From: Puniceicoccales bacterium
GTDB lineage: Bacteria; Verrucomicrobiota; Verrucomicrobiia; Opitutales; JAIRKQ01
Length of the DNA: 16,240 nt
Direction of reading: 5' to 3'
Assembly (NCBI GenBank): GCA_031288455.1
Contig: JAITRI010000058.1
Span: 1 to 16,240 of the forward strand
In this document: positions 14,775-16,240 of the stretch, one piece after another
Numbering within the stretch: the stretch's first letter is position 1
How the letters are laid out: each line of letters begins with the position of its first letter
The notes under the pieces: model-generated
Database searches by the model: none
Told to the model about the DNA's origin: nothing
What the model saw: the letters and a program-made list of their open reading frames with translations, nothing else
Position numbers and translations under genes: made by a program

Positions 14775-15425
14775 ATGCATGGAAATAATATGCCACGCTG
14801 CGGAAAATTGACAGTGGTGCTCTTGCTGTTGATTGCTATGACATTTGCGCCGGGATGCGCCTCCTACAACCCTAAGGATCTTAAACCGCTGAGCAATGAC
14901 GCGCTGGCGACGATGTGTGTGCCGCTGAAGTCAACAGGAAGGTTGTGCAGCGACGATGTGAAGGTGTATGCTTCAATACTTTCATCTGCGCGAACAAAAT
15001 TCTATTTCGATCGCGACATTTGCGCAAAGGGTTATGTGATTGTGCAGTTTACCATTGCGAATAATTCCGACAGCGCGCTCGTGCTAGACAATAGCAGCAT
15101 TGGAGTGCAGACGACAAGTTTTAGTGACATTTCCAAGTTGGTCGGCACATCGACATGCGGAAGAGCCTCAGCCTATGGAGTTGGTGCGCTGCTTTTCTTC
15201 CCGCTAATTATTCCAGCCGTTGTGGATGGCGTAAGGTCAAGCGAAGCGAATCAACGGCTTGCCGCTGACCTTTCCATGCGCTGCGCCGACATCTGCTACA
15301 TTCATCCGCATTCTCTCAAGAATCACGTCATATTTGTGCATCGCAGTGCATTCCGAAATGAATTTGAGATGACGCTTGTGGACAATGAAAATCAATCGTC
15401 GATCATCTACGGCGTGAAAGTGTGA
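14775..15425 (+). CDS. Small putative lipoprotein
   Basis: The N-terminus is a lipoprotein signal: basic residues (PRCGK), a hydrophobic run LTVVLLLLIAMTFA, then APGC with the lipid-bearing Cys at residue 28, followed by SYNPKDL. The ~189-residue mature part is unrecognised. It contains a beta-rich stretch (GYVIVQFTIANNSDSALVLD), a short hydrophobic segment (YGVGALLFFPLIIPAVVDGV, ~136-155) that could insert into or lie on a membrane, and several cysteines. The FTIANNSDSALVLDNSSI wording resembles immunoglobulin-like folds of envelope proteins; this is inference. The start may be ATG 14775 or ATG 14790; GGA lies 6 nt before the second, and either keeps the signal peptide. It is divergent from the Gln/Asn-rich gene and convergent with a possible gene remnant at 15468. 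Confidence 0.82.
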   Translation: MHGNNMPRCGKLTVVLLLLIAMTFAPGCASYNPKDLKPLSNDALATMCVPLKSTGRLCSDDVKVYASILSSARTKFYFDRDICAKGYVIVQFTIANNSDSALVLDNSSIGVQTTSFSDISKLVGTSTCGRASAYGVGALLFFPLIIPAVVDGVRSSEANQRLAADLSMRCADICYIHPHSLKNHVIFVHRSAFRNEFEMTLVDNENQSSIIYGVKV

Positions 15426-15467
15426 GGCCGCTACGGGTCTCGAGTGCGCTCTGGATCTATGCTTAGT

Positions 15468-15569
15468 TTACTTGATTGTGGCACCGAGCTTTGCCTCTCC
15501 GTTTGTTCTCCCAAAGCTGCGCTCGACCTCATCGTCGAACTCCTTAAATTGTGTTAGCACGCCCGCAGT
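15468..15569 (-). pseudogene. Possible 3' remnant of a gene cut by a repeat
   Basis: On the minus strand, 33 codons before a TAA read like a genuine C-terminus (VLTQFKEFDDEVERSFGRTN, then GEAKLGATIK), with codon choice like the neighbouring genes. Upstream, at ~15570, the sequence turns into the repeat block tttccgcctcacgc that also occurs at 16074-16087. The frame stays open into the repeat to TTG 15665, but that part is plainly repeat-derived. It is either the tail of a gene broken by the repeat, or a small gene with a repeat-encoded N-terminus. The family is not recognised. Confidence 0.35.
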
Positions 15570-15597
15570 TTTCCGCCTCACGCGCGCGAAGCGATCC

Positions 15598-15616
15598 GCA
15601 TCCGCTTCGCGGATGC
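15598..15616. repeat. GCATCCGC-TTC-GCGGATGC hairpin, array III
   Basis: It has the same 19-bp core as at 5378-5396, 5511-5529 and 16124-16142. A half-decayed version with only the right arm lies near 15865-15872. Confidence 0.85.
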
Positions 15617-15863
15617 GGTGGGCACAGGCCCATGCCCGCCGGAGGCGCAAACAAAGCGGCTCCACGGAAAGCTGTAGCGCGCGGTGCGCCTCGGAAGTGC
15701 CGGCGCCGTATTTTTAGAGAAAAGTCCACGGCGCCGGTGTTTTTTAGATCTCCGGTGCTTTTGTCTTCAGATTTCCGACGATTTTATTTTTAGTTTTCAC
15801 TTTCCGGAGATTTCCGCCCCGCGCATGCCATGAAATTTCCGCTATCTTGCGCGCGAACCGCGC

Positions 15864-15909
15864 AGCGGATGCGGTGGGTGCAGGGGCTGCGCCCCTGCCC
15901 GCCGGAGGC
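15864..15909 (-). repeat. Palindromic module, inverted copy of 5341-5396
   Basis: This 46-bp stretch equals the reverse complement of the corresponding part of the 5341-5396 module apart from two substitutions, including the GCAGGGGC/GCCCCTGC hairpin and the flanking gccggaggc. Confidence 0.85.
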
Positions 15910-16107
15910 GCAAACAAAGCGGCTCCACGGAAAGCTGTAGCGCGCGGTGCGCCTCGGAAGTGCCGGCGCCGTATTTTTAGAGGAAAGGCAGAGGCGCCTG
16001 TGTTTTTTAGTTCCCCGTGGCCTTTGTTTTTGGATCTCCGACGATTTTATTTTTAGTTTTCGTTTCCCGGAGATTTCCGCCTCACGCACCCGGAGATTTT
16101 CGTCCTC

Positions 16108-16158
16108 GCGCGCGAAGCGACCCGCATCCGCTTCGCGGATGCGGACCGCTTCGCGCGC
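16108..16158. repeat. 51-nt two-tier hairpin
   Basis: The outer stem of 12 bp (16108-16119 with 16147-16158) and inner stem of 10 bp (16122-16131 with 16135-16144) are both perfect. They are separated by a symmetric AC/AC internal loop and closed by TTC. The inner part is the shared GCATCCGC core. Confidence 0.85.
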
Positions 16159-16214
16159 ATGAATTCCACACGCGGCAGTTCCGTTTAGATTAAAATTCCC
16201 GCTGCGCCGGTTTA

Positions 16215-16240
16215 GTGCCTCCGGCGGGCAGGGGCGCAGC
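16215..16240 (+). repeat. Start of a further palindromic module, cut by window edge
   Basis: tgcctccggcgggcagg and the following gggcgcagc repeat the beginning of the 5341 module in the same orientation. The second arm of its hairpin lies outside the window. Confidence 0.75.

Larger units (their letters stand above)
15570..16087. repeat. Intergenic array III: two direct repeat units, ~263-bp period
   Basis: Unit 1 (core 15611-15818) and unit 2 (core 15867-16081) match closely. They share gcggtggg, gcccgccggaggcgcaaac, aaagcggctccacggaaagc, tgtagcgcgcggtgcgcctc, ggaagtgccggcgccgtatt, and the tail gacgattttatttttagttt followed by ggagatttccgcc. Unit 2 is 7 bp longer because its GCAGGGGC-TGC-GCCCCTGC hairpin (15880-15898) is intact whereas unit 1 has a decayed version. 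The block tttccgcctcacgc marks both outer edges (15570 and 16074). No gene is supported inside. Confidence 0.85.

Overview
This looks like chromosomal DNA of a Gram-negative bacterium. lpxB (lipid A synthesis) and a lipoprotein with a lipobox imply an outer membrane. The LpxB and adenylate-kinase-like sequences, and a cyanobacterial/plant-type GlgC, remind me most of the Opitutae/Puniceicoccales side of Verrucomicrobia. That placement is family resemblance recalled from memory, not a search. Long repeat-filled intergenic regions and several large genes I cannot recognise would suit a host-associated or reduced genome, which is inference.

Layout. 1-5275 (+): three unrecognised genes (the first cut by the left edge and carrying an internal tandem repeat), with xth (exonuclease III) and tRNA-Gln(CTG) between the second and third. 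5276-5742: a non-coding array of nested repeats and hairpins. 5743-8191 (-): glgC, then an exported adenylate-kinase-like protein, then tRNA-Leu(TAA). 8367-13193 (+): a tight run of lpxB, a DUF58 protein, an MFS transporter and a CCA-adding/poly(A) polymerase-type nucleotidyltransferase, probably co-transcribed at least from lpxB into DUF58. 13194-14079: a second repeat array. 14080-14604 (-): a Gln/Asn-rich protein, divergent from a small lipoprotein (14775-15425, +). 15426-16240: the 3' end of what may be a broken gene, then a third repeat array that runs off the right edge.

The recognisable genes are housekeeping: base-excision repair (xth), glycogen precursor synthesis (glgC), lipid A (lpxB), tRNA 3'-end repair (CCA enzyme). 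No transposase, integrase, CRISPR array, phage gene or recognisable defence system is visible. The most distinctive feature is the intergenic repeats. Three separate arrays are built from shared GC-rich palindromic modules in mosaic order and both orientations. They include long near-perfect hairpins with a constant core and TTC (or GAA) loop but different, self-complementary outer arms, and one clear case of a roughly 100-bp hairpin element inserted inside another repeat module.
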